Source: Allostella vacuolata
Lineage (GTDB): Bacteria; Pseudomonadota; Alphaproteobacteria; ATCC43930; Allostellaceae
Assembly (NCBI GenBank): GCA_006739055.1
Contig: AP019702.1
Location: 4,365,388-4,429,387, forward strand
Length of the DNA stretch: 64,000 nt
Reading direction: 5' to 3'
The notes under the pieces were generated by a model. It made no database searches. It was not told the origin of the DNA and was given only the letters and a program-made list of their open reading frames with translations. Of this stretch, positions 26,671-33,888 are shown piece by piece. The first letter of the stretch is position 1, and every line of letters begins with the position of its first letter. The translations under genes and the position numbers were made by a program.

Positions 26671-27251
26671 GAGCGGCCGCCGCCCTGCTGTCGCTGGCGC
26701 TGCTCGCGCACCCGGCGGCGGCCCAGCCGATCGCCAGCCCGGCGATCGGCACGGTCGTGACCTGGAACGCCCCGGGCGCGGTCTGGACCGTGACCGGCAG
26801 CGATGCCGCCGGCATCGAGATCGCCGCCGCCGCGCCGGGCGGCGCCCGCAACCCGCTGCGCATCGTGGGCGGCCTGTTCCCTTCGGCCGAGGGCGGACAC
26901 GACACCCGCTTCGACGCCGCCCGCCTGGCCACCCTGCCGCCGCTGGAGCCCGGCCGGGTCGTCACCTTCGACGCCGAGGAGACCGGGCCGGACGGCACCG
27001 CCCGCTGGTTCGTCCACGTCGCCGTCACCGCGCGCCAGACGGTCGAGGTGCCGGCCGGGCGCTTCGACGTGGTGGTCATCGAGCATCATCGGCGCGGCAC
27101 CGCCGCCGACGGGACCGCGGCCGAATCGCTGACCGAGTGGCAGGTGGCCCCGGCACTCGGCCTGCCGGTCGCGATGCGCTCCTGGCGCCTGGCGGACGGG
27201 CAGCAGCAGCCGACCCTCGACCTGCAGGCGGTCGAGATCCGCCTTCCCTGA
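26667..27251 (+). CDS. Exported hypothetical protein coupled to the acyl-CoA ligase
   Basis: A GTG at 26667 overlaps the ligase stop by 4 bp (GTGA), giving a 194-residue product with a clear signal peptide (AAALLSLALLAHPAAAQ). The mature part is beta-rich and contains VPAGRFDVVVIEHHRRG and EWQVAPALGLPVAMRSW, patterns seen in small periplasmic beta-sheet proteins of unknown function (DUF3108-like in flavour). No catalytic residues are recognisable. Its place between two CoA-enzyme genes is probably due to operon structure and says little about its job. Confidence 0.7.
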   Translation: MRAAAALLSLALLAHPAAAQPIASPAIGTVVTWNAPGAVWTVTGSDAAGIEIAAAAPGGARNPLRIVGGLFPSAEGGHDTRFDAARLATLPPLEPGRVVTFDAEETGPDGTARWFVHVAVTARQTVEVPAGRFDVVVIEHHRRGTAADGTAAESLTEWQVAPALGLPVAMRSWRLADGQQQPTLDLQAVEIRLP

Positions 27252-27276
27252 CACCCCTTCGCTCGGAGTTCTCCCG

Positions 27277-28035
27277 ATGGCCCCGCCGCGGACGCCGACC
27301 ACCCGCCTCTGCCAGCACTCGCTCACCTCGATCCATTACGGCGAGCGCGACCTGGTCCAGGAGATCCTGGGCCAGCGCACCTTCGTCGACGTGATGTTCG
27401 AGCAGGTGATGGGCCGCCCCTGCTCGGCCGTCGACCGCCAGGTGGTGGACGCGGTGCTGATCGTGCTGATGGAGCACGGGCTGACGCCGAGCGCCATCGC
27501 CACCCGGCTCGTCTACATGAGCGCGCCCGAGAACCTGCAAGGAGCGGTCGCCTCCGGGCTGATGGCGGTCGGCAGCCAGTTCGTGGGCACCATGGAGAAC
27601 TGCGCCCGCCTGCTGGCCGAGATCATGGAGGCCGAGGAGGGCCTGGACGCCGCGGCCGACCGCGTCGCCCGCCGCCTCAAGGCCGAGCGGCAGGCCGTGC
27701 CCGGCTTCGGCCACCACCTGCACAAGCCGGACGACCCGCGCGCCCTCAAGCTGATCGAGATCGGCCACGCCCTCGACCTGCCGGGCCGGCACATCGCCGC
27801 ACTCGAGGCGCTGGCCGGCGCCGTCGACCGGGCGGCCGGCCGGCACATCACGCTCAACGCCACCGGCGCGGTGGCCGCACTCCTGGGCGAGATCGGCGTG
27901 CCCTGGCAGCTGATGCGCGGCTTTGCCGTCGTCAGCCGCGCCGCCGGCCTCGTCGCCCACGTCGCCGAGGAACAGCGCGAACCCTCCGGCCGCTTCATCT
28001 GGGACCTGGTGGACAAGGCGATCCCGCACGCCTGA
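27277..28035 (+). CDS. Citryl-CoA lyase-like protein (short citrate-synthase fold)
   Basis: The 252-residue product has the citrate synthase core without its usual N-terminal region: VLMEHGLTPSAIATRL and PGFGHHLHKPDDPRA carry the two active-site histidines, and LVAHVAEEQREPSGRF the C-terminal arginine/acid region. Short members of this family cleave citryl-CoA or related acyl-CoA compounds. It probably works with the adjacent acyl-CoA ligase: activation of an acid, then C-C cleavage. It ends 73 bp before the tRNA-Thr gene and is the last chromosomal protein gene before the prophage. Confidence 0.85.
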   Translation: MAPPRTPTTRLCQHSLTSIHYGERDLVQEILGQRTFVDVMFEQVMGRPCSAVDRQVVDAVLIVLMEHGLTPSAIATRLVYMSAPENLQGAVASGLMAVGSQFVGTMENCARLLAEIMEAEEGLDAAADRVARRLKAERQAVPGFGHHLHKPDDPRALKLIEIGHALDLPGRHIAALEALAGAVDRAAGRHITLNATGAVAALLGEIGVPWQLMRGFAVVSRAAGLVAHVAEEQREPSGRFIWDLVDKAIPHA

Positions 28036-28108
28036 AAACCGGCGGCGCGCCACGACGGATTGGCTTGCCTCCCGGCCCCAGCCCGTGTATGTCTCGCCGC
28101 CTTCCGGA

Positions 28109-28183
28109 GCCGCCGTAGCTCAGTGGTAGAGCACACCCTTGGTAAGGGTGGGGTCGTGATTTCGATTATCACCGGCGGCACCA
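28109..28183 (+). tRNA. tRNA-Thr (anticodon GGT), with encoded CCA; probable attL side
   Basis: The acceptor stem GCCGCCG pairs with CGGCGGC (28173-28179), followed by A and CCA. The anticodon stem CACCC/GGGTG closes a TTGGTAA loop, so the anticodon is GGT. The T-arm is GTGAT-TTCGATT-ATCAC. The gene is intact and directly abuts the prophage, as expected when a phage integrates into a tRNA 3' end and restores it. Confidence 0.93.
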
Positions 28184-28362
28184 TTCTTCTCATTGATATC
28201 ATTGGTATATCCACCCGTCGCCGATCCTGGCGATGGGAACAGAAGAAGACGGAACCCCCCATGATCGAACAGGAGAGTGGGGGAAAAGTGGGGGAATTTG
28301 TTCACCCCGCGTTCCAGCGCGCGGCATAACCTCCGCCCCGAGCAGACTCGGGAGCACGCACG
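28184..28362. other. Phage end region next to the tRNA; direct repeat GTGGGGGAA
   Basis: No credible gene in this stretch. Two copies of GTGGGGGAA lie at 28277-28285 and 28288-28296 within a purine-rich tract. Short direct repeats near an attachment site can be integrase arm sites, but this is a suggestion only. No integrase gene is present here. Confidence 0.4.
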
Positions 28363-28806
28363 CTGACACCGCTTCGACCGGCCATCCTGGCCACCCTCCT
28401 CCTCATCAGCCCGGCCATGGCCGCCGACATCCGCGGCCGCGCCCGCGTCATCGATGGCGACGGGCTGGCGATCGCCGGCGAATCGGTCCGGCTGCTCGCG
28501 ATCGACGCGCCGGAGCGGGGGGAGCCGCTGGGGCGGCGCGCCAGGCGGGAGCTGGAGGAGATCGTCGGGCGGGCGATCGTCGCCTGCCAGGCGCAGGGGC
28601 GCGACCGGTACGGCCGCGCGGTCGCCGTCTGCCATCGCGGCCCGATCGACGTCGGGCAGGAGATGGTGCGCCGGGGTTGGGCGCGCGCCTGGGCGCGGTA
28701 CGGCCGCCAGTACCTGGACGACGAGGCGGCCGCGCGGGCGGCCCGGCGCGGCATGTGGGCGCCCGGCATGGAGCGCGCGCGGGCATCCCGCCGACACCCG
28801 GAATAG
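28363..28806 (+). CDS. Staphylococcal-nuclease-like (thermonuclease family) exported protein
   Basis: The core (RVIDGDGLAIAGESVRLLAI, then DAPERG, RDRYGRAVA) is an SNase/TNase domain with the catalytic arginine, glutamate and second arginine at the expected positions. The frame is open upstream of the first ATG (28417) and encodes a good signal peptide (LRPAILATLLLISPAMA). The likeliest start is therefore the CTG at 28363, which has GGGAG 8 bases upstream. If so the protein is exported and cleaves nucleic acid outside the cytoplasm; starting at 28417 would remove the signal peptide. It sits at the extreme phage end, a usual place for accessory genes. Confidence 0.75.
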   Translation: MTPLRPAILATLLLISPAMAADIRGRARVIDGDGLAIAGESVRLLAIDAPERGEPLGRRARRELEEIVGRAIVACQAQGRDRYGRAVAVCHRGPIDVGQEMVRRGWARAWARYGRQYLDDEAAARAARRGMWAPGMERARASRRHPE

Positions 28807-28811
28807 CGGCC

Positions 28812-29141
28812 GTGGCGCACAGGGGCGCGATCACCGTCCGGCACATCGAGCGGCGGTTCGCGATCCGGGTCCGGATCCGCATCCCGCCCGGCGGCCTGGG
28901 GACCAGGCTGGACGGGCTGGTGCGATGGCTCGACCGGCGCCTCGGCGTCACCGGCTACCAGATCTGGCCCGACCAGCATCATCCGATCGAGCCGCAGTCG
29001 ACGTCGATCTATCTCGACGACGCGGATGCCGTGCCGCTCATGCTCAGAGAGTTCGGGCTGGAGCTGGTCGCCGACGCCGCCCTGGACGTCCATCCCGGCG
29101 GCGGCCGGCCGTCCGCGCCCAAGCCGCCGTGGGAAAATTAA
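28812..29141 (+). CDS. Hypothetical phage accessory protein
   Basis: A GTG start gives a 109-residue product with a basic N-terminal half (HRGAITVRHIERRFAIRVRI), LDRRLGVTGYQIWPDQHH, then an acidic tract (SIYLDDADAVPLMLREFGLE). No family recognised. It begins 5 bp after the nuclease stop and is probably expressed with it. Confidence 0.45.
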   Translation: MAHRGAITVRHIERRFAIRVRIRIPPGGLGTRLDGLVRWLDRRLGVTGYQIWPDQHHPIEPQSTSIYLDDADAVPLMLREFGLELVADAALDVHPGGGRPSAPKPPWEN

Positions 29142-29335
29142 CCGTCGATCGCGACTTTCGGTTGACGCCATCGGCCGACGCCTGGGACGTCCGGGAGTAT
29201 CGCCCCTCCGATCATGGCTTCCCGGTAGCCTTCGGCTGGGCCGCCGCGGCCGATGCGCTCGGGATCAGCGTCGGGTCGGTCGGGCGGCTGCGGTCACAGT
29301 TGCGGCCGGTGACCGCCGACATCTGTTCAAGATAG
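29129..29335 (+). CDS. Possible small protein, overlapping the preceding gene
   Basis: A GTG-started frame of 68 codons overlapping the previous gene by 13 bp. The product includes KLTVDRDFRLTPSADAW and FPVAFGWAAAADALGISVGS. No family recognised and no good ribosome site, so it may not be a gene. Confidence 0.25.
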   Translation: MGKLTVDRDFRLTPSADAWDVREYRPSDHGFPVAFGWAAAADALGISVGSVGRLRSQLRPVTADICSR

Positions 29336-29355
29336 ACCGCGCCTTCATTTTTGGC

Positions 29356-29384
29356 TTGCGCGATACGACACCATGTCGTATATC
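29356..29384 (+). promoter_or_regulatory. Promoter with embedded 8-bp dyad operator
   Basis: TTGCGC (29356-29361) and TATATC (29379-29384) are 17 bp apart, a plausible sigma-70 promoter. The dyad ATACGACA-CCA-TGTCGTAT (29363-29381) fills the spacer and overlaps the -10 box, the placement of a repressor operator. It precedes the three-gene rightward cassette that ends in an HTH protein, which may be the repressor. No second copy was noticed in the window by eye. Confidence 0.6.
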
Positions 29385-29431
29385 TATACGTGTGAACGGC
29401 GCTTGTGCCGCTCCGCATCGGGAGAGAAACG

Positions 29432-29686
29432 ATGACCCGCATCCACTACAGCACCACTCGTCACGGCAGCGGCTATGCGATCCCGCGCGAGGACGAGCAC
29501 CCGGCAGACGCAGCCGCACGCTCGATCGCGAGGCGGCACGGCTGGTCTGTCGCGGCTGTCCTCGCCGAGGGGCGCGGAACCGAGCAGCGGGGCCAGTACA
29601 CAGCCACGTTCGTCCGCGGCGGCCACCGCCCGGGCGAGGCCCGGGCCGTCGCGGCCAGCGACGTCCTCATCATCATCGGGCGGTGA
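29432..29686 (+). CDS. Small hypothetical protein, first gene of the rightward cassette
   Basis: 84 residues from the ATG at 29432, with GGAGAG upstream. The product begins TRIHYSTTRHGSGYAIPRED and contains SIARRHGWSVAAVLAEGRG and TATFVRGGHRPGEARA; it looks like a small mixed alpha/beta protein. No family is recognised. It is the first gene after the operator-bearing promoter and is followed 7 bp later by the next gene. Confidence 0.6.
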   Translation: MTRIHYSTTRHGSGYAIPREDEHPADAAARSIARRHGWSVAAVLAEGRGTEQRGQYTATFVRGGHRPGEARAVAASDVLIIIGR

Positions 29687-29693
29687 TCCGGCC

Positions 29694-30272
29694 ATGCCGA
29701 CCCTGTCCGCCCATCGCGCGCGCGCCGACGAGGCGCGCCGCATCGTACGGCACGCGCTATCACGCTGGGCGGGCGAGCGCTCGGTGGCCGGCCTCACAGA
29801 GGAGCGCGCCCGCGCACGCCGGGGCGAGGCCGAGACGCTGCTCGCCCTCTGCCACGAAATGGACGCGCGCCCGTCTCCGCTGCATCTGTTCCTGTTTCAG
29901 GCTGCCGCCCGGCTCGCGCCCGGGAGCCGCGAGGAGCGCGTCCCACTATTCCAGATCTTCCTCTACGTCGACGCTGCCCAGCCCTCGAATGTCGACCACC
30001 GGCCCTGGACGGCCGCCGGCGATCTGCAGGCAATCGCGACGGCAGCCGAGGTCTCGCCCGAGGTGCTGCTGCGCACACGGCGACTCCTGTCCCGCATCGA
30101 GCACACCGTGGGGCGACGGGTCGACATGGAGCAACTCGCCACGTTCGCCGCCGCCCAGGTGTCCCTGGCCCAGGCACCCGCAACAGACGATGTCCGCGCG
30201 GAACTGACCCAGTTGCTGGATTGGACCCTGGGCCCCGCCGCCGAGGCGAGCCGCAGGCGGAGGGCTGAATGA
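29694..30272 (+). CDS. Hypothetical phage protein, second gene of the rightward cassette
   Basis: 192 residues, almost entirely helical and rich in Arg and Ala (SAHRARADEARRIVRHALSR at the start, LRTRRLLSRIEHTVGRRVDM in the second half). The longer open frame upstream overlaps the previous gene and is not used. It overlaps the HTH gene by 4 bp (ATGA), so translation is probably coupled. Function not recognised. Confidence 0.55.
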   Translation: MPTLSAHRARADEARRIVRHALSRWAGERSVAGLTEERARARRGEAETLLALCHEMDARPSPLHLFLFQAAARLAPGSREERVPLFQIFLYVDAAQPSNVDHRPWTAAGDLQAIATAAEVSPEVLLRTRRLLSRIEHTVGRRVDMEQLATFAAAQVSLAQAPATDDVRAELTQLLDWTLGPAAEASRRRRAE

Positions 30273-30988
30273 CCCCCGCCGAACTCCGGGAGCGCCGAAA
30301 GGCGCTCTCCCTCTCCCAGGGCGAATGCGCCCGCCGCGCCGGCACCGCGTCGCGCACCTGGCAGCGCTGGGAAGCCGGAGACCAGGACATCCCCGCCTGG
30401 ACCGACCTGTTCCTGGCCGCCCTGGAGCATGAGGCCCGCGAGATCACGGAGACCACCATGAGCTACTACCTGTCCGCCTACAGCATCGACACCCCGGTCC
30501 TCGACCGCGTCGTGTTCGACAGCCTCGACGACTGCCTCGCCTGGGTCGAGCGGCACGTCGCCGCCCCGCGGGACCCAGCCCATGGCGGCAGCCTGCCCTG
30601 GGCGGCGGAGGTCGCCGGCGGCCGGGTGACCTGGCTGCGGCTGCAGATCCCCGACATCTCCGCCACCTGGCGCGACCTCAATCTCGACTGGCGCGCGCCG
30701 GCGATCACCACCCTGCAGATCGAGAGCCACGCGCGCGCCACCGGCGCTTTTGCCGAGGAAGTCATGGAGGGCAATCGGCCCCAGGCGCCGCGCACCCGCC
30801 CGGCCGAGGCCGCGACGATCCTGGACCGCCTGGCGCCCCTGCCGACGCTCGACGAGGCCGAACGCGCCCTCACCACGGCCCGCGACGACACGACCTGGTG
30901 CACCGCCTACAACCTGATCCTCGCCTTCGACCGCGACCGGGCGAAGCGGCTGGAAAACAACCATCCGCGCGCACTGGCGAGCCGCTGA
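30269..30988 (+). CDS. XRE-type HTH protein with a C-terminal domain of unknown function
   Basis: 239 residues. Residues 1-55 form an XRE-like helix-turn-helix (LRERRKALSLSQGECARRAG, then RTWQRWEAG). The rest (SYYLSAYSIDTPVLDRVVFD onward, with LAWVERHVAAP and TWLRLQIPDISATW) is unrecognised. An in-frame ATG at 30458 has GGAGA 7 bases upstream, so the second part could also be made separately. As the last gene of the cassette it may repress the promoter at 29356-29384. It is convergent with the spanin gene across a shared terminator region. Confidence 0.65.
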   Translation: MTPAELRERRKALSLSQGECARRAGTASRTWQRWEAGDQDIPAWTDLFLAALEHEAREITETTMSYYLSAYSIDTPVLDRVVFDSLDDCLAWVERHVAAPRDPAHGGSLPWAAEVAGGRVTWLRLQIPDISATWRDLNLDWRAPAITTLQIESHARATGAFAEEVMEGNRPQAPRTRPAEAATILDRLAPLPTLDEAERALTTARDDTTWCTAYNLILAFDRDRAKRLENNHPRALASR

Positions 30989-30992
30989 ACGC

Positions 30993-31018
30993 AAAAAAGC
31001 GGGCGCCGGAGCGCCCGC
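30993..31018 (-). terminator. Rho-independent terminator of the leftward late operon
   Basis: On the minus strand a perfect 7-bp GC stem (GCGGGCG/CGCCCGC, loop of 6) is followed by six T residues (A-run at 30993-30998). It lies 85 bp beyond the stop of the last lysis gene and 5 bp past the stop of the convergent HTH gene, so it may also reduce read-through in the other direction. Confidence 0.85.
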
Positions 31019-31102
31019 CTTATCTGGTGGGGACTGGCCCCTTGCCAACCGCCCCGCCGAAACGGAGCTGCGGCCAAGAGTGCTTGGGTGTCGGTGCCGC
31101 GA

Positions 31103-31684
31103 TCATGGCGGCACCGGCGGCGCGCGGTCAAGGCCCGCGGCCATCGCGTCCCACAGTTCGCCCAGCTTGAGGATCTGCGCCTCGAGCATCAGCACATGGC
31201 CGAGGAGCGCGTAGGCGTAGCTGCCGATCGCCTCCTGCGTCGGGACATCCTCAGCGGGCGGCAGGGGCGCTCCGGGAGGGCCAGGAGGCCGCTCGGGCGG
31301 GCCGGCAGGGTCGGGACGAGCTGGGGGGCGGGTGGTGGGGTCGAGCTGGCGCAGGCGCTCAGCAGTGCGGCGCAGAGTAGCGCCGACGGGACTATACGCA
31401 TCCGGCTCACGGCGGATCTCCCTGATGACGGTGACGGTGCGGACGCGGATCTCGCCGCGGATGGTCTCCAGCTCGGCGACGCGGGCTTGCGCTGCCTCGG
31501 CCACCTGGCGCTGCCAGACGGCGGCGGCGGCATTGGCGACGGCCGCCGCCCGCGCGTCGGAGGCCGCGTGCTCCGCCGCGACGGCCCGCTCCCGGAGCGC
31601 GGCCGCGGCCGAGCGCTCGACCCACAGCCAGCCGGCGAGGCCCGCCAGCACCAGGCCGACGGCGCCATAGACGTAGAGCCTCAT
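31103..31684 (-). CDS. Rz-like inner-membrane spanin (i-spanin)
   Basis: 193 residues starting MRLYVYGAVGLVLAGLAGWL, a single N-terminal membrane helix, followed by a long Ala/Arg-rich predicted coiled coil (about residues 25-90), an EIRVRTVTVIREIRRE segment and a proline-rich stretch. This is the class II i-spanin layout. With a lipoprotein nested in another frame it forms the Rz/Rz1 pair that fuses inner and outer membranes in the last lysis step. The start at 31684 is chosen because the membrane helix begins there; the longer upstream frame overlaps the holin gene. It is longer than the usual Rz (about 150) because of its C-terminal extension. Confidence 0.8.
   Translation of the reverse strand: MRLYVYGAVGLVLAGLAGWLWVERSAAAALRERAVAAEHAASDARAAAVANAAAAVWQRQVAEAAQARVAELETIRGEIRVRTVTVIREIRREPDAYSPVGATLRRTAERLRQLDPTTRPPARPDPAGPPERPPGPPGAPLPPAEDVPTQEAIGSYAYALLGHVLMLEAQILKLGELWDAMAAGLDRAPPVPP
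31189..31401 (-). CDS. Rz1-like outer-membrane lipoprotein (o-spanin), nested in the Rz gene
   Basis: Wholly inside the Rz-like gene in its +1 frame, the same relation as lambda Rz1 within Rz. The 70-residue product begins MRIVPSALLCAALLSACASS, a lipoprotein signal with lipobox LSAC, and the mature part starts with the proline-rich STPPPAPQLVPTLPARP typical of Rz1. It would be anchored in the outer membrane and bind the periplasmic domain of Rz. The frame continues into an Arg-rich tail that may be unusual for the family. The ribosome site is weak. Confidence 0.75.
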   Translation of the reverse strand: MRIVPSALLCAALLSACASSTPPPAPQLVPTLPARPSGLLALPERPCRPLRMSRRRRRSAATPTRSSAMC

Positions 31685-31701
31685 GGGATCCTCCTGCCGG
31701 G

Positions 31702-32013
31702 TCAGCCGGCGGCCGCGTCGTGATCGGCCCGCCGCTGGGGCGAGACCTGCATCCGGGTCGTCTCGTAGCTCGACCAGGTCTGCCGCCGGCTGCGGTCGTC
31801 GTAGGCGGCGCCGGCGATGTAGGCCATCACGACCGAGCCCAGCAGCAGGGCGAGCGAGCTGGCGATCGTCTCGTGCAGGCGGCTGTCGTGCCGGCCCCAG
31901 CCCATCAGGAAGACGAGGCCCGCCATGCAGAAGGCGACCGTCAGCCACACCGCCCGGCGGCGCCAGACCCAGCTGGTCTCCAGCCCCGCCAGGCGGGGAT
32001 CGTCGCCGATCAC
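31702..32013 (-). CDS. Holin-like small membrane protein
   Basis: 103 residues from a GTG at 32013 that overlaps the endolysin stop (GTGA). Two hydrophobic helices (AVWLTVAFCMAGLVFLMGW and IASSLALLLGSVVMAYIAGA) are linked by a short polar loop, with a basic C-terminal tail. Two helices plus position between endolysin and spanin genes support a holin, which opens the inner membrane to release endolysin. No specific holin family was recognised. Confidence 0.7.
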   Translation of the reverse strand: MIGDDPRLAGLETSWVWRRRAVWLTVAFCMAGLVFLMGWGRHDSRLHETIASSLALLLGSVVMAYIAGAAYDDRSRRQTWSSYETTRMQVSPQRRADHDAAAG

Positions 32014-32438
32014 CCGGCCCGCCGGATGCCCTCGTCGAGCACCTCCGGCGGGTACCAGTCGCCGTCGAGCGGTCCCGCCCCGCACTCCTTGTAGATGATG
32101 GCCCGGATCAGGGTCCGCAGGACCTTCGGCTCGTCGATGTCGATTTCGACGTCCTGGCCGATGCCGAGCCGGTCGCAGACGAAGTCGATGTACGTCTGGG
32201 TCGGGTTCTCGTTGGGCGGCGCCCAGCGGGAGATGATGCCCTCGACCGTTCGCAGCCCGTGCTTGTCCCGATAGGAGCGCAGCACCCGGACGATGGCGCG
32301 GATGCCCCATTCCGGGGCCACGAAGACGACGAAGCGCGGGTCGCCCGACTGGTCGTCGGCCATGCCCTGCCAGCGGTCGCGGCCGCGGTCGATGTTGCCC
32401 GGATTGTGGTTGCGGATGCCGCGGATCGGACGTGCCAT
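32010..32438 (-). CDS. Endolysin / structural lysozyme-like protein
   Basis: 142 residues beginning RPIRGIRNHNPGNIDRG, the signature of the phage muramidase-like family often annotated as structural protein P5 or virion endolysin. FVAPEWGIRAIVRVLRSYRD and NPTQTYIDFVCDRLG follow. These enzymes degrade peptidoglycan by lysozyme or transglycosylase action. There is no signal peptide, so release should depend on the adjacent holin. It overlaps the holin gene by 4 bp. Confidence 0.8.
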   Translation of the reverse strand: MARPIRGIRNHNPGNIDRGRDRWQGMADDQSGDPRFVVFVAPEWGIRAIVRVLRSYRDKHGLRTVEGIISRWAPPNENPTQTYIDFVCDRLGIGQDVEIDIDEPKVLRTLIRAIIYKECGAGPLDGDWYPPEVLDEGIRRAG

Positions 32439-32443
32439 GTCAC

Positions 32444-32644
32444 TCAGCTCCTCTCGGTCAGGATGGTTTCGACGGCCTGGCGCAGCTGCGGGCCGAACAG
32501 CGCAGTCCCGTCCTCGACCAGGCGCAGCCAGTCGACGATCGAGATCGGGGTGGCGCCCTGGCGGGTCACCAGCTCGACGGGAGCGCCCGGGTGCGCGCGG
32601 CGCAGCCAGGGCGACAGGGGTTGCTCGGGCGGGTCGCCGGCCAT
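32444..32644 (-). CDS. Small hypothetical phage protein upstream of the endolysin
   Basis: 66 residues (PGAPVELVTRQGATPISIVDWLRLVEDG). Its ATG overlaps the stop of the preceding gene (TGATG) and it ends 5 bp before the endolysin, so it is probably translated with the lysis cassette. No family recognised. Confidence 0.5.
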   Translation of the reverse strand: MAGDPPEQPLSPWLRRAHPGAPVELVTRQGATPISIVDWLRLVEDGTALFGPQLRQAVETILTERS

Positions 32645-33039
32645 CAGTCGCCGGTGCCCCGGGCGGGGCTCGCCGCGGCCCGCCCGTCGACCAGCTTGTC
32701 GATCCGCTGGTGCAGGGTCGACATGCCGTCGTCGAAGCGGTCGGCGATGCGCACCAGGGTGGCGTTGATCGCCTGCAGCTCCTCGCGGCGGGCGCATTCG
32801 CCCCGGGTCGCCTCGACCCGGGCATCGAGCCGGGCGACCTCGCCCGCGTGCAGCGCACGACAGTCGGAGATCTGCTTGACCGCGTCGGCCCGGAACTCCG
32901 CCAGCTCCTGCCGCGCCTCGGCGCGGACGCCGGTGATCTTGCCCTCGACGTACTTCCAGACCGTGAAGGCGAAGCCGGCCAGGCCGGAGAACACGCTGGC
33001 GAGCGTCAGCAGCTCGCCCGTGGTGAGAGACACGGCCAC
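32644..33039 (-). CDS. Membrane-anchored coiled-coil protein of the lysis region
   Basis: 131 residues from a GTG at 33039 (or 33033). An N-terminal membrane helix (LTLASVFSGLAGFAFTVWKY) is followed by a helical, charged region (VRAEARQELAEFRADAVKQI onward) likely to be a coiled coil. This resembles small DUF2730-like phage proteins, whose role is unsettled; a second holin or antiholin is possible. The longer upstream open frame overlaps the neighbouring gene and is not used. Confidence 0.55.
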   Translation of the reverse strand: MAVSLTTGELLTLASVFSGLAGFAFTVWKYVEGKITGVRAEARQELAEFRADAVKQISDCRALHAGEVARLDARVEATRGECARREELQAINATLVRIADRFDDGMSTLHQRIDKLVDGRAAASPARGTGD

Positions 33040-33041
33040 CG

Positions 33042-33884
33042 TCAAACCTCCGTCACCGCGAAGGGCCAGCCGTAGTAGCGGAACCGGGCGTGCTCGACCG
33101 GGGTCGGCTCGTCGAGGTAGCCCAGCAGCGTCATCCGGTCCGCGTGGTGGCCCATGTCGGTGACGGCGGAGAAGAGGATCGGCCGGGTGCGCCCGGCCAT
33201 GCGGGCGGCCTCGTACCATTGGGCCAGCGCCACGTCGCGGTGCTGCCACCGGAAGGCGCCGGCCAGGCGCTTGCGCTGCCACTGCCGGCGCCCGAGGAGG
33301 GTGCCGGCGCGGCTGCGGCGCACCGTCGCCTCCTCGACCGGCAGCAACGAGAACCCGTTGGCGATGTTGATGCGCGGCCGCTCGGCCTTGGCGACGAACA
33401 GCACCCCGGCCTGGACGTAGCCGGCCGGGTTGCCCTCGTCGTCGACCTCGAGCGTGACCGTCGTCGCGGTCACCGCGGCATCGAGCTGCAGCAGCCAGCC
33501 GACCCCGCGGGGATCGCGCTCATCCTCCGGCATGCGGCCGTCGGCACTCGGCCGGCCGAACGGCAGGTAGCCGCCGACCGGCGCGTGGGTCACCGGGTAG
33601 GCATCGCGCCAGCCGCTGTCATAGCCCTCGTCGGTCGTCACCCGGATGCGGGCCGCCGGCGACAGGTTGGCGTAGAGCAGCGCCACCACGTCGAGCAGCC
33701 GCTGCGCGCCCAGGTCGACCGTCAGCACGGTGTCCTCGGCATCGGCCGAGGTCGCGCGCGCCACCTCGTAGGGATCGGCCGTCGCCAGCCCGGCGAGCGG
33801 CAGGGTAGGCGCCCAGTCGCCGCCCGAGAAGGCGACGCCGTCCATCCAAACCCAGTTGATCGGCGCGAGCAGGCAGTTGGCCAT
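33042..33884 (-). CDS. Phage tail/virion protein of unknown function
   Basis: 280 residues, beta-rich and without repeats (LAPINWVWMDGVAFSGGDWA at the start; RINIANGFSLLPVEEATVRR; GRTRPILFSAVTDMGHHAD). A C-terminal segment on replacement of a local stretch (RWQHRDVALAQWYEAARM) is common in proteins found next to tail-tip genes in similar prophages. It starts 4 bp after the tail-tip gene and probably adds to the distal tail or receptor-binding part. Specific role not recognised. Confidence 0.6.
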   Translation of the reverse strand: MANCLLAPINWVWMDGVAFSGGDWAPTLPLAGLATADPYEVARATSADAEDTVLTVDLGAQRLLDVVALLYANLSPAARIRVTTDEGYDSGWRDAYPVTHAPVGGYLPFGRPSADGRMPEDERDPRGVGWLLQLDAAVTATTVTLEVDDEGNPAGYVQAGVLFVAKAERPRINIANGFSLLPVEEATVRRSRAGTLLGRRQWQRKRLAGAFRWQHRDVALAQWYEAARMAGRTRPILFSAVTDMGHHADRMTLLGYLDEPTPVEHARFRYYGWPFAVTEV

Positions 33885-33888
33885 CGGT

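Noticed and set aside
28060-28329. Small open frame across the tRNA-Thr gene
   Set aside because: It overlaps the tRNA and shows no protein-like features.
28184-28362. Integrase next to the tRNA
   Set aside because: No tyrosine or serine recombinase motif in any frame near the tRNA; it is probably at the other end of the prophage.
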